A stretch of DNA of 64,000 nt from Leucosporidium creatinivorum (Eukaryota > Basidiomycota > Microbotryomycetes > Leucosporidiales > Leucosporidiaceae): positions 1,406,808 through 1,470,807 of the forward strand of contig BCKL01000001.1 in the NCBI GenBank assembly GCA_001600635.1, written 5' to 3'. The position numbers were made by a program, and so were the translations under genes. Shown here in pieces: positions 23,269 to 35,203 of the stretch (position 1 is its first letter; each line of letters begins with the position of its first letter). The notes under the pieces are model-generated. The model ran no database searches, was not told where the DNA came from, and saw only the letters and a list, made by a program, of their open reading frames with translations.

Positions 23269-23954
23269 GGCATCAGATCTGACGGCCGGTGGCTACTCCT
23301 GAGCTACTGCACTCCCGACGAGGACATTGAGATCGAAAGAGACGCTCTACAGAACAGCTCGACTGCCCGAGTGTGCTACTGCCCCCGCTTCTCGCCCAAG
23401 TCCAGCCGCCGAAGCTTCTTCCTTCTCGGCGGACATGAGTTTGGTCGCGCCAGCAGCGCCTTCTCCCCCCGCTGAGACTGGAGCTGGCTCTATCGAGATA
23501 GATCAGTCGATAAGCTCTTTCCCCAGTCTGAGCAGCTGCCATGCAGCAGGCCTTTAATTTTCGGCGCCGGACAAGTCCGAGCAGGCTGGGGAAGAGCAAT
23601 CCGCCCACGGCGATCAAGCGTGAGTTCTGGGTGTTTGAAGTGATCCGGAACTCCAGACGCTGCTTGCTGACCTGTATATCAGATCTGCAGCCCTACAGGT
23701 CACCGCAGAAGTGCTGGGGATCAGCTCGGCGACGGCGCTCCCTGCGCCGAGATTGCTCCCAAACCGTCGCTTGTCGTTAAAAATTGTAGCCAGCTAGATC
23801 TACAAAAGCCGAGGGAGGAGGAGAAGGGAGGTTAGAGTTGCTGCAAGTATTACTGAGACTCTTCAGGGCAGCTGGAGCTCGCCGATTCTCAAGGGAAACC
23901 TCGAATGCAGGTCTTCTCCGCCCGGCCCTACATCACTTGCTCGCTGAGCGAGTC
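23269..23954. other. Region between phosphatase copy and wc-2
   Basis: About 690 bp with no supported gene; probably the wc-2 promoter and leader. Several open frames exist, but none has recognisable motifs or splice signals that join well. Confidence 0.4.
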
Positions 23955-25730
23955 ATGTTCTCTAGCTCAAACCACAACTCGCACGAGGCTCGCCAGCAGC
24001 AGGAGCAGTACTCGCACCCAGCTTCATTTGACGGCTACCAACGTCCCCACCCTCAAGCGCCCCAGCACTCGCCTCAGCTCCCTCCCGCCCACTCGCAAGG
24101 CTACGACATGGGATCCTACGGCGCTTACGCTCCAGAACAGCAGCAGCTGCAACAGCAGCACCACTTTAGCCAGCCAGGACAAGCCCGAGGTGAGCCTTCT
24201 CTGAGCGCTTCTCTTCCGGGAGGCCAGGCGAGCTAAACACGCGTTCGCTCGCTTCTTGCTCGACTACAGACAGCACGGTTGGACCCAGTAGGAGCAACAT
24301 CTCGGGTGCAGGCCATCGTCGCGAGTACTCGTCGGGAGGAGGAGGCAGCGGGGGAGCAGGCGTTGGAGCGGGTGGAGCAGTTGGGCGCAACGCAGCAGGC
24401 CATGCCTACGCTGCAGGGGGAGGTGGGAGCTCGGCCAGGGGTGCAGCAGGACCCTACGCTCGTCCAATGGAGCCTGTGCCATTGCAGGCCAACGGCTTGG
24501 GCGGGCCCTCGACCCACACCGTCAAAGCCAGCTCCACTACTTCCGAGTTCACCAAGCGCAAGAACTGGAGCCAGCACATCATCGACGAGATCCAGGTCAG
24601 CTTTCTGTACAACTTTAGCTCCCTGCTGTATCACGAGCTGACCTTCCCCGGCTCGCTCGCAGGACTTTATGCATGTCCTCTCCCCGAGCGGCGACTTCAT
24701 GTTCGTTTCGCCTTCCATCAACGACCTCGCTGGATGGACACCAGAAGAGCTCGTAGGACGATCCATCGATGAGCTCGTACACCCGGAGGACGTCGAGGGC
24801 TACCGCCGCGACTTTACGGCCTCCCTCACCGAGGGCCAGGACCTTACTCTCCACTGCCGCTTCAAGACCAAAGACGAGCGCTACCTCCTCTTCGAAGTCA
24901 CTGGGCACCCCTACTACGCCGAGTTCAACGGGCGACAGAACTGCAAGTGCTTCTTCGCCATGGGACGGCCTTACCCGAGCAAGAACCAGGCGATGCTCGA
25001 CTCGTTCCTCGAGCTCAAGTTTGAGAACGAGCGACTGCGTCAGGAGCTGCAGGTTCTGTACAGGGATATCGAGGGCTCGGGCGACGAGCCAAAATCTGGA
25101 CCAGGTTCGAGGCTTTCGCTCGCTTTGAGACCGCTAGTCTCAGTCGCTGATCGCTCTTTCGCTCTTCGCAGGCTTCACCAACCTCTACGGCGGACCACCA
25201 GACCTGATACGCAGCGGCTCGTTCGACCGTCGTGGCTCGGAAGGCGTCATCGACCCCGTTACCGGCCTCGTCCAGGCGGGCGGTCTCCTACCTTCCTCGT
25301 CCAACACCTACGGCGCGCTCGGCATTGGAATCAGCACCAGCGGCTCGGCCAAGGGAGATGGCCATGAGAAGAAGAAGAAGGTGTGTTGTGTGTGTTCACC
25401 CTCCTCTCAATACCGATCTGACCCTCTCGCCGCCATCTCACAGAAGCCACGAGCGGAGGAGGGCGAGTTCGTCTGCCGAGACTGTGGAACGGTCGACTCT
25501 CCCGAATGGCGCAAGGTACGCTGTTGGATCCCACTTCTCCCTCTCAGCGTACTGACTTGTTACTCTTCCATAGGGCCCCGAAGGACCCAAGAGTCTCTGC
25601 AACGCTTGCGGTGAGTATCGCCTCGGTCCCTCTTCGCCGAACTCGAGCTGATCCCTCCTGCCACACAGGTCTCCGCTACGCCAAGCTCACCTCCAAGGCC
25701 GCCAAACAGGCCAAAGCCGACAAGAAATAA
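23955..25730 (+). CDS. wc-2: WC-2 type PAS/GATA zinc-finger regulator
   Basis: Nuclear partner of the blue-light receptor WC-1; in fungi the WC complex drives light-induced transcription. Seven exons from MFSSSNHNSHEARQQQEQ (ATG 23955) to TAA 25730. Order: a Gln/His/Pro-rich N-terminus, a Gly-rich linker, a PAS domain (DFMHVLSPSGDFMFVSPSIN, GWTPEELVGRSIDELVHPED, LHCRFKTKDERYLLFEVTGH), a helix (LELKFENERLRQELQVLYRD), a basic patch KKKKKPR, and a C-terminal GATA finger of the Cx2C-x18-Cx2C type (VCRDCGTVDSPEWRKGPEG then LCNACGLRYAKL). The PAS domain has no flavin-binding cysteine motif (NCRFLQ-like), which fits WC-2 rather than WC-1. A frame continues upstream to 23838 but is not protein-like. 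Confidence 0.93.
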
Positions 25731-26662
25731 TACCCGCTTGTCTCGATACCCTCGCTTGCTTTTTTCCCCCTTCCCTTCGCTTCCCAGCCCCCCTCCTTTC
25801 CCTCGCCCGGCTGTAGGCTTCGCACTTTGATATTCTCCCACATGTTGAGACCCTCCCTCTCGTTGTACCAATCACATATAACTTCTGCAACGACCCATAC
25901 TGGCTTGCGACACCTCGAATTGACTGCAGCGAAACTCGCGCTCTCGTCCTAAGGCGGCTCCCCTCTTCGACTTGGGAGCGAAAAGTGGCCTGCCTCGGCT
26001 CTCTCGCTGGTCGTCCTGCTCCAAACGAGAGCTACGGACGCGCGAGGCTGCTCTACAGCAAGCTCGAGGGTCGACTGAACTGCTGAGGCACATAGCGCGC
26101 ACCCGATTTAGTATTCCCAATTCTCCTCCCGAAAGGACTTCGTCGCCGAAGGAAGAAGGACGGGCGCTCGACTCGCTCATCGTCAACGCCTCGTTCGACC
26201 TCTGAAGCTCGCCCAGCCACCTAGACGTGTACATGGAGCATTATTGGCGCCAATTCGCGCACCGCGAGCGTCTTCCAGCTGCTCTTGTCTGCACCAAACA
26301 CTGCTTCGGCGCTCAACCTCGGAGACGGCTCTCCGCCCTGCTTCCAGTGCCCTACAGGCGTTCTAGATTACCGCAAGCTACCCAACTACCTGCATACAAG
26401 TCATGCATGCGCTCTTGCCCACCCGAAGCGCCCCGGCTGATGTCGTGGAGGCGGAAAAGCTTGTCAGACGGGTTGTCCTCCTACTTCACCAACCCTCAAC
26501 CCTCGAAGACCTCTGCCACCTTCTCAGCACACTCCCAGATCTGTAGGTCGGCTTTCCATTCGATACAGACCCTCAAACTGATGTCTCCCCCCCTCCTGCC
26601 GACTCCTCCCGCCACCCCGAACAGCTCCCCTCTAGCTCCTACTTCACCAAACGACAGCCACA
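25731..26662. other. Long intergenic region before the copper transporter
   Basis: About 930 bp without a supported gene. A run rich in C and T near 26560-26660 is probably the leader of the CTR gene. Copper-response elements would be expected here, but I could not point to a convincing one. Confidence 0.4.
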
Positions 26663-27803
26663 ATGGACATGAGCGGACACGATATGGGAGGCTCGGACTC
26701 GACCGGAGATGCCTGCAAGATCAAGTACGTCTCTTGCGCCCCTCCGAAGCGAGCTTCGGCGAACGAGCAGAGGGCTGATCCGCCGATGTCTCCTCCTTTG
26801 CAGCATGATGTTCAACTGGTGTAAGTCGTGCTGGTCCTTTCGGTAGCTGTGCAGTGGTAGCAACCTCCCTCGTCGCCTGTGGCGATGCAGCGGAGCAGGA
26901 CCTGGGCGCTTTCGCCGAACGATTGTCGCCGAGCTATCATCACCGAGCACAGAGACATCGAGCCTCCGCTGACATCCCCTCACGCACATGCACAGACACC
27001 ATCGACGCCTGCTTCCTGACGGAGCAGTGGCACATCCGCTCCATCGGCGGTCTCGTCGGCTCAGTCATCGCAGTCTTCCTCCTCGTCGTTGCCCTCGAAG
27101 CCTTCCGCCGCGTGGGCCGCGACTACGATAGGACCATCCGTCGCAACTACTACGCCAAGGAGAAGCAGGTCGTCGCTGCCTTGTCCAAGAACAACGATTC
27201 CGTCTTTGAGGTCCGCCCCTTTCGCCCGACGTTCGCTCAGCACTTTGTTAGGTCGTTCTTCTATTTGGTGCAGTTCTCGGTTAGCTGTACGTCGAGACCT
27301 ACTCGCCTCATCTGATCGCACTGAGCTGACCACCTTCTCCCTCGGCAGACATTCTCAGTAAGGTCCCCCTCCGTCTCGGTCGACTCCTTCCGTTCCTCTG
27401 AGCTGATTCTGACTGTATGTACAGTGCTCATCGCAATGTACTACAACGGTTTTATGCTTTTGGCTATCTTGTAAGTCCCTACAGCTCTCGGGAGCCTCCC
27501 GGTAGTGTCAGGACGAAGGGAAGGGAAGGGCGCTCGCTGACCTTCGGCGCTCGTTCTACAGCTTTGGAGGCTTCGCTGGCTACTTGGTCTGCGCTGTGAG
27601 TTTTAACACATTATAACTTGTGCCACCGATGTTTCGCTTGGGTGCTGTACCGCAGTACTGCCCTCTGCACGCCCCTTCGTAGGCGCTCGGCGATGTGGCC
27701 CGAAGTTCGGCGCTGACCCCCTCTCCCGGCTTTCACTTCACTACAGCGCGACACCTGCGGCGACGAGGACACGCCCATCAGTCGTGGCGAGTGCTGTGCG
27801 TAG
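26663..27803 (+). CDS. CTR-family copper transporter
   Basis: Trimeric Cu(I) importer of plasma or vacuolar membrane. Seven short exons from MDMSGHDMGGSDSTGDACKI (ATG 26663) to TAG 27803, about 180 residues. Features: an N-terminal Met/His copper-binding motif (MDMSGHDM), the CKINMMFNW entry to the fold, TM1 (SIGGLVGSVIAVFLLVVALE), a basic cytosolic loop, TM2 with the MYYNGFMLL segment, and TM3 with the GGFAG glycine pair that packs the helices. The C-terminus ends RGECCA, giving the usual Cys pair. The size and short N-terminus suggest a CTR2/CTR-like single unit rather than a large Ctr1. Methionines in TM2 are partly replaced, so the exact ion path is less certain. Confidence 0.9.
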
Positions 27804-28233
27804 TCAACCCCCCTCGCTTCTTCCCTTCCGATAGCTTTTAGTATCCTTCGCTCCTCGTGTCGAGCTCGCTCCCTCTCAGTTTAGTCCCCACTCTCATGCC
27901 TCGTCTCCGCTTATCAGTACCCTCACAATCTCAATGCAGTACCTGTAAAGTCGACACCTTCTCACGAGCGACGAGCGGTGGGAAGCGAGCAGCAGCCGAG
28001 GATGCGAGCGGAAGCAGAAGCGACCGAGACTCGCGTCTCGCACTCTCACTCGCACGTCAAGGTCAAATGGTAACACGGAAAGCTTGCGAAAACAGATTGC
28101 GAATACGAGCACCAGATCCCCTACGTACGTCTCTCCCCAACCTCTCTACATTCCCTTGGTGCTGCATATCGAGAAAGTACGTCGGTCAGCTTCCGACTCT
28201 CTCCCCTCTCAGACAGCAAGAAAGGAACACTCA
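27804..28233. other. Convergent intergenic region
   Basis: 3' ends of the copper transporter and GLTP genes, 430 bp. No coding or RNA feature supported. Confidence 0.4.
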
Positions 28234-29496
28234 CTACCCGCCCTTCTCAAAACCACCTTCCACCTGGGCAATGATCTTCTCGAGCGCGGCGAGCCACTTG
28301 GACAGCTCGGCGTCGACGTTGGATTCGGGGGGGCCGAGCTTGGCGTAAAAGTTGGCGCGGTAGGGGCAGGCTTTCATCGCGAGCTGGTTTTTCGCGGGTG
28401 GTGGTGGTGGTCAGTCGGGGTTGTGGGAGTGAGGTAGTGTGGTAGTGTGGTGCGGACGAGGGAGGGAAGGAAGGAGGGGACAGGTGGGAGGGAGCAGGCG
28501 CGAGGTCAGCAGGTGGAAGAAGGGAAAGTCCAGGCAGGCCATAGAGAGAAACGCACAGCAAACAAAGGCTTGACGACGAAGGAATGGAACTTTTTGAGCG
28601 TCACCTCGTAGGCCTTGGTGAACGACACGGCGAGCTCCTCGGCCTTGTCGGCCTGGGAGCGCTGGAGGGCAATTTGAGTGAACTTGAGGCCGCTATGAAC
28701 GGTACCCGATGGTCAGTCATGCTTGAGGGGGAGGAGGGAGGGAGAGGGACTCAACCGAATGAGCCACAGCAGGCCCTCGGTGGCCGTCTTCTTCTTCTCG
28801 GTCTTCTCGTGCTCCATTAGCGACTCGAGCGTGGCCGAGTGCTCGGGGTGGGCGAGGTAGCGAGTGCGGATTTTCTGTGAGGTGGGGTTGGAGGTGGTTG
28901 GCGGAGGGGAGGGTGAGAGCAAAAGGTGCGAAGGGGGAGGGGGGGAGGTCAGCTCCGAGCTCCTACAGCGCGTTCTGCGAGCCCACAGCAGTCGTGTAAG
29001 CTCCAACAGATCCTCTCCGCCGACTTGTACTGCGAGAGAACGTCCGTCTCCCGCGCTCCTCAACCCTCCAGCGCGTCCCGCTCATCTCGCGCACACGCCC
29101 TTCCAAGTCCCAAGTGGAGCAGAACTCCAAACTGACAGCAACGTTTCCAGTCATATCACTCTGTACGATGGCGAAGGAAGGGTTGCCGAGGAGATCTGTA
29201 TGGTGTGAGATGGAGGGTGAGCGACGCGAAGTCGGGACACGCGCTTGAGCTCGAGCTAAACCGACGAGGCAGAGCTGTAAGAGAGCAAGGTGAGGTAAAG
29301 AGAGCTTACCGAACATTTTGATGAGTCCTTCGGTGGCCTCGAGGAAAGCGAGAGTGTCGACTCCGCCGTCTGAGACGGGCACGTCGACGTAGGACTGTGG
29401 TGAGGGGAGCGGAGGGATGAGCTGTGAGCTATGTAGTGTAGCAGAGTAGGAAGGGAGCAGACGTACGCGTTGAACAGTCTCGAAGTAGGTTGACAT
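28234..29496 (-). CDS. Glycolipid transfer protein (GLTP/HET-C2 family)
   Basis: Cytosolic carrier that shuttles glycosphingolipids between membranes. Six exons from MSTYFETVQR (ATG 29496) to TAG 28234. Assembled motifs match the all-helical GLTP fold: SYVDVPVSDGGVDTLAFLEA, EGLIKMF, DLLGNPSFAIVQSDMTGNV (the VxxDMxGN box that grips the sugar headgroup), TATEGLLWLIRGLKFT (with the conserved Trp), SFTKAYEVTLKKFHSFVVKP (conserved His) and LAMKACPYRANFYAKLG. About 205 residues, the normal family length. All introns are GT-AG. Orthologues include the HET-C2 incompatibility protein of ascomycetes. Confidence 0.93.
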
Positions 29497-29648
29497 TGCT
29501 GTAGTTGATTCTGAACGAGAGAGACGAAGTAGGAAGCGAACCCTTCGCGCTGCTCCGCGACCAAGCTCAAGTCCCAAATCGCTCGGGGCAGGCTCGAGCT
29601 GAAGCGGGTTGGTCTCTCCCCCTTACTCGTCGTTCCCTCTCCGCAACT

Positions 29649-30440
29649 ATGGTAAGTAACTCAGATGCTAGTCCTGTTCTCCAACAGCTTCTGTACCGTC
29701 CCATCTCCTTGTCGTCCCGCCCAATCCCCTGCCTCGCCTTGTCGCTTCGAGAGAGAGAGAGACGCACTCGCTGACCCGGCTGTCTCGCTGTAGGTTGTCA
29801 GCGCCTTCACCCAGCTCTTCAGCCGCAACACCGTCTTTGTCGGCACCGTCTTCTTCGGTCAGTCCTTGACCACCCTTCTCTCTCTGAAGCAGAGAAGCAT
29901 CCCGAGCTGACCCTTGTCTCTTTAATCAACTCGCTGTACCTCATCCTTCACTCCTACGCACTGCCCTACATCTCACCTCTCGCCTCCCCACCCGCACTCC
30001 ACTTCTGCACCTCTGCAACCGCCCTCCCTCTCGCCTTCCTCTCTGCGCGCAACACCCTCTCTGTCGCCTCCATCTCCTCCCTCGTGACATCCTATAGGCG
30101 CCTTCGCCTTCGGCATTGGCTACGACAAGGCCACTTCGGCCTGGTGGGACAACCACAACAGGGGCAAGCAGGTTAGTCGCCCATCTCTCTCTCTGGCTCG
30201 TTTCGCTCGGGCGGCTTGCTGACCGCCTCTCTCTTGCGCTGCACAGTGGGCCGAGTTAGTTTCCTACCTACCATTCCACTACAGCCTGCGCTCCTTGCTA
30301 CCTCTCCCGCCCGAGCTAACCTGACCTAACTTCCTCCCCTCCCCTCCTCCTCGCCGTGCGTTTTCGCGATCGCTCCCCCTTCCCATCCTTTTCGCTCCGC
30401 CCCTCTCAGCATCCGCCAGCGCTACGTCGACAAGGAGTAA
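29649..30440 (+). CDS. QCR9: Cytochrome bc1 complex subunit 9
   Basis: Small single-span subunit of mitochondrial complex III. The coding sequence is split into five exons; the first contains only the ATG (29649-29651) followed by GTAAGT. The joined protein, MVVSAFTQLFSRNTVFVGTV and onwards, continues with FFGAFAFGIGYDKATSAWW, DNHNRGKQWADI and RQRYVDKE, about 60 residues. This follows the QCR9 pattern: a basic N-terminal stretch, one membrane helix with paired glycines, then W-x-NHN-x-GKxW. It has no cleavable presequence, as is usual for QCR9. Confidence 0.92.
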
Positions 30441-30667
30441 CTGTTCTGAGTAGGAATCTGCGTTGTAGAGCAGTGTGCGGCGGAGGGGGGGTCAGCAATA
30501 TCGACCTTCCGGCTTTCGCACCAGGATTCAGTTCGCTCGTGAGGCAGTGAGAGGCGAAGGGAGGAGAGTTATGGGATATGCGGCTGTGTTTCTTATGCTG
30601 TTGCAGGTGTGTGTGTGTGCTGGGAAATTGACGGAGGGAGCGGGGCTGTTAATACAAAGGCTATGAA

Positions 30668-30692
30668 CTCGGCTCGGCTCGGCTCGGCTCGG
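30668..30692. repeat. (CTCGG)5 microsatellite
   Basis: Five perfect copies of a CTCGG pentamer in the gap between QCR9 and the LisH/CRA gene. Confidence 0.85.
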
Positions 30693-30734
30693 CGCTGCTT
30701 TCTCAAGAGCCGCCCCATCATCACGCTGCTCCCT

Positions 30735-32482
30735 TTATTCCCTCGAGGTCGTCCCGCCATTGCTAGTCGACGACGACGACTCGGGCACCTCGCGCTCGTT
30801 AAGGAAGGTTCGGATATCGAAGCGGGGGTAGGTCTGCTCAGCGAAGCAAATGGAGGATCAGCGGCAGCTCTGCCTGCTTTGACACGACCAAGAGGTCAGA
30901 GGGACCCTCACCCTTCCTTTCCCCTTCTCCTTGGCCTCTTTGCTCTTGTCCTTGTCCTGCCCCGGCGGTGGCGGAGGGAACTGGACTTTCCACTCGGCGA
31001 GGGTGGAGAAGAGCGCGGTAGTCTGCCGTGCGGCGAGGGAGAGGATGGGCATGGGGGTCCTGTGCGTTCGTTCTGGTTTTCAATCGGTCCCGTCGGTCAG
31101 CGAGCGAGCGAACTCTCGGTGAAGGAAGGCAAGGAAGACGAAGGGACAACGCCCGATACTCACGCAGTATAGCGGCATTCACCAACTCGGCCAACACCTC
31201 CCTCCTCTCCTGTGCCAAATAGCCCCTCACCGGACATGTGTTCAAATCCTTATACGCCAGCAACCCACTCACATCAATGCACTCCCTCTCCCAGCTCTCC
31301 CTGTCCTTGCCACTCGGCAGGCGCTGCACCTTGGCGTTGAGCGCCTGGGATTGGGAGATGGCAACATTCATCGTGTGGGTCGTGTTGCTCGAGAGGGAGG
31401 AGGTCGAGGTGGAGAGCATCGAGTCGGTGAGAGAGTGGCCGTTGGAGGCGGAGGAGGGGTGGAGAGGAGAGGTCCCAGCGGGGGTGGAGGCGTTGGAGGA
31501 GGGCGAGTGGGCTACGCGCATCAGCTCGACAAAGGTTTGGAGTTGGAGATTGAGGGCGAGGATTTGCGGCGAGAGGGAGAGGGACCAGGAGCCAAAGGTC
31601 GCGCCGAGGATGGGGAGGGCGTGGCTGTTGCTGTTGCTGTTGCCGTTGCTGGTGAAGGAGGCGGCCGAGTCGGGGAGGGAGGGCGTTGGAGGAGTGGAGA
31701 CGAAGAAGGTGGTGGGGAGGCAGGGTCTGGAGGGCTTGAGAGAGGTGGTTGGTGCGGAGGAGGAGGGGGCAGGGGGCTCGGCGAGGACGGAGGGGAAGTG
31801 CTCGGTGATGAGGTCGACGGCGGGTTGAATGCGACCGCTGAGGATGGCGTCTCGGATGTCTGTTCATAGTCGGAAGGATTAGGGAGACTATCTAGACTGT
31901 AGCAACCCAGCGAAACGTACCTCTACGAAGCCGCACCTCGTTGAGCTGGTCCCTCGAGAGCATACTCCAGCCTTGCTCCTCGTCCTCCTCCTCGTCCTGC
32001 TCGATAGGCTGCTTGACTCCATTCCTATCCAACCTAAAGGCCACAGATTTCACCAACGCCCGCTCAACCTCCCTCTCCTCCTCCGCCTGATCCTCCAAGT
32101 CATCGCCCTCCTGCTCTACTACCATCCCATCTCGGTCCACAGGAGCATCAAACGGCGGAGGAGTAGCTTCAATCCCTTGCATGCCCATCACGCTCTCCTT
32201 CCTCTTGACCGTTCGCGTTCGCCTAGCCTCATCGTCCGGCTGACCTCGCCCTCCCCCTTCAGCAGCAGACAACCGGTCCTCCTCCTCCGCCTCCCTGCGG
32301 TGCACCTCCTGCACAAACGCTTTGGCGCTATCGGCGTAGCAGCTGCTGGTGAGGTACTCGAGCACCAGTTGGCGGATCTCGTTGCGCGTGTAGGAGGGGT
32401 GGGTGGGGGTTGAGGAAGGAGCGAGGTGCAAGTAGGAGGAGGCCGAGATGAGAGAAGAGGTGGTGGTGGGAGTGGAGGTCAT
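30735..32482 (-). CDS. LisH-CTLH-CRA domain protein (RanBPM/GID-like)
   Basis: Scaffold-type protein resembling subunits of the GID/CTLH ubiquitin ligase. ATG at 32482. The N-terminal LisH is RNEIRQLVLEYLTSSCYADS, then a charged linker, CTLH as DIRDAILSGRIQPAVDLITE, a long Ser/Thr/Pro/Asn-rich insertion with the string SNGNSNSNS, and a CRA segment (LLAYKDLNTCPVRGYLAQER then EVLAELVNAAIL). Further exons give LSLAARQTTALFSTLAEWKV and finish with TYPRFDIRTFLNEREVPE before TAA at 30735. No SPRY domain is present, so it is closer to the CRA half of RanBPM/Gid1 or to a fungal Gid8-like protein; I cannot choose between them. The last two exon joins are read from splice signals only. Confidence 0.75.
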
Positions 32483-32770
32483 GTTCTGATGGACTGCAGA
32501 CTTTGCTGCTTTGACGAGCGAGAAGAGCGCAGAGGAGGAGCGAGCGGTCGGATAGCGTGGCTTAAGTGGCGGGAGTGAAGAGTGGTGTAGTCGAGGTGTA
32601 CGAGTGTAGGTAGTCCGCTTGGAATACGATTCGATTGCCTTCGAATGTTGTAGTGACCGTGGACGAGCAATGTAGCGGGAGAGAGAGAGTCGAGTTCGCT
32701 GAGCTCTAGCTCTCGACCTGGTCAGGGGTAGGCTCACTCAACAGCTTGGCCCTATGAAATCTGAACAACA

Positions 32771-34984
32771 CTAATATCCACCAAATCCGAAAGCTACAAA
32801 CGCATCTGTACCCTCGAACCCCTCGCCCAACCTCGCCGCCCGGTTCAACAAGCCCATCCACTCCCTCTCCACCGCCGTCTGCTTCCTCTCGCCCCACTGC
32901 CACCTCTTCATCACCCTCCCCTCCATCGTCTGCCAATAGAACTTGCCCGGGATCCCCAGCTCGCCGTTGTGCGCCGTCGTATCGACCTCGGTGGTAGCGA
33001 GCTGCATCGCCACTTCTTGTAGCTCGGCGAGGTCCTGGTGTAGCGCGCCGCCGCCGGTCGGGTTGGAGAGGGAGGGAGAGGCAAACACAGAGGAGGAGGG
33101 GATGAGGATCTCGTCGTTGGTCATTTCGAGGCGAGAGGGAGGGCAGAGCGAAGGCAGAGGGTAGGCGATGCAGATCTGGGGATCGCCGAGGTTAGCTTTA
33201 GTAGGATCGGAAGAGCGGAGGGCAGTAAGAGACGTACAGGAGTGGGAGGATCAGCTTCAAACTCTTCGATACTGTCAAAGTCGCGCAGGTTGAGCAACCA
33301 GAGAGCGCTGAGATGGCCTTCGCCGGCGGTGATGAAGGCGCAGCGACCATTCTCGACGGCGAGCTGCACGATGGGATAGGACTAGGCGGGCGGGCAGGTC
33401 AGCTCTGAGCCGTAGAGCGACGAAGCGAAGGAAGCGACACGACTCACCGCCTGCAACACCACCGTCATGCGAGCGACTTCGTGCGCCGAAGCGCCCTCGA
33501 GCACCTTGCCCACCCTCGGCGTCCACATGAGCTTCCCACTGCCCTCCTCGCCTCGCTCGCCATACGTAACAGCAACGAGGTTCCCCCTCACCTCCCCCTC
33601 GCCTCCCTCGCCGCTCCCATCCCCTCCTCCTCGCACATCATGATGCACGGCGCTCCACCTCAGCCTCCGCTCGTCGCGATAGTGATGCTCCACCGGCGCG
33701 AATTCGTCTTCTCGCGCAAAAGAGGAAGGAATTGCTGGCGGGAAGACGCCCACGCACCCTCGGTCGGGGTGCCAAAAGCTGATGGACCGCGAGCCGGCGA
33801 CGAGGCAGTACTGCTGCAGGATCTCGACATAGTAGATGGCTGGATCGGCGAGCGCGTCGCGAGACCAGAGGGAAGAGATGTCGATGGTCGCGAGAGCGGA
33901 GTTGGGCGAGTGGGAAGAGGGAGCGAGCAGGTCGAAGCGGTAGAGCTTGCGGTCGTCCGTGGAGGCGCCGAGGTGGTAGGGGAAGCGGAGCTTTGTCGCA
34001 TTGGTGGCGCCAGGGGAGTCGATCACGGCGAAGGGATTGTAGCCTGGTGAGTCGGGCAGATGATGCGTCGTGCGTAGAGTGAAGGCGGCGATGATCTCGG
34101 CCGAGAGTTCGGAGGGAGGGGAAGTGATGTCGTCTCGGCGCCAGCAGAGGAAGCGGTTGCCTTGCTCGGAGATCATTTGTGTAAAGTAGCCGTTGCTGTG
34201 GAGGGTAGGTCGAGATTAGTTGCGCCAGCATTTCGGCGGAGGCGGGCATTTACCTGGCTTCAACGTGCGGATATGGCGACGTCGGTAACTCACAGCTCCA
34301 CACTAAGTCTCCTTGGCCGTTGAAAACAAAGTTCCCACCTGCATGAGACTGTGATCAGGCGGCGTTTCGCTTCAAGACGACACTTCGGCGCACCTGCGAG
34401 ACCACTCGCCAGGATATGATTCGGCTCGGGGTCCAGCTTGAAGCGAAAGAGTCCTTCGGGGCCAGCAGCGTCTCCGATGAGCATCCACCGCTCCTGGAAC
34501 TCCCCCTTGAGCCATCTCTTGTCGAGAGCGAGACGTCGGCGAGCTGGCCAAATGGGAACAAGAGTTGATCAGCTCTCTCGGCTCGCCAACAGCAGCAGAG
34601 ACCTCCAGCCAGCTCACCAAACTCTTCCCAGCTCTTGATCCCATCATACATCCCACTCATGCTCCTCTGCGCGCTGATGGCCTTCTTGAGCTCCTCCTCA
34701 TCCCACCACTCTTCGAGCTTCTGCAGCCCATACCCGCCGACAGCTCTTCCACCAGCAGCAGTGGACGCTCCTACCCCTGCTTCCTCGGTGAGGCCCGCTG
34801 CCCAGGCGATGCGGCGGTAGAGTAGCTCGCTGGAGGATGCGACGAGCTGGTTGAGGGAAGAGGAGCAGCGGCGGACGACGGCGACGGCGGGGAAGTCGAG
34901 GTAGCTGAAGGTATATAGCAGCAGCTCTGTTGGTAGATCGAGCAGCTGTAGCTTGTCCCTCGAGGTCGGCGGCGGAGCTTCCAT
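32771..34984 (-). CDS. F-box protein
   Basis: Probable SCF adaptor. ATG at 34984 (MEAPPPTSRDKLQLLDLPTE) with an F-box core LPTELLLYTFSYLDFPAVAV, followed by RCSSSLNQLVASSSELLYRR. The remaining about 550 residues, spread over several exons, have no family I recognise; they include FRFKLDPEPNHILASGLAGA, YFTQMISEQGNRFLCWRRDD, and a late part with ENGRCAFITAGEGHLSALWL and LINLRD-like strands that may form a beta-propeller-like domain. It ends with FVAFGFGGY and TAG at 32771. It is 219 bp from the divergent SLT-like gene. Other fungal F-box proteins of this length often recognise cell-cycle or metabolic substrates; the target is unknown. Confidence 0.7.
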
Positions 34985-35203
34985 CGCGAAGTCGAGAGTT
35001 TGGCGAAAGGACAAGTTGCGAAAGCGCCCTTTCTACATGACGGCATCTGCTTTCGCTCGGCTGTACTGTACCACATCGAACGCTTCTGCTTCGTATGCTC
35101 CTGCTCTGCATTTCGGCACCGTCCCGACTTGGCTTTCCTCGGAGTTGGCCCGACGTCGTTCGCTCGGCTCCGCCTCCTCCTTTCCCTTCGCCTGCTCGCT
35201 TCG

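Noticed and set aside
31351-31869. Gly/Glu-rich plus-strand frame
   Set aside because: Antisense of the Ser/Pro/Thr-rich insert of the LisH/CRA gene.
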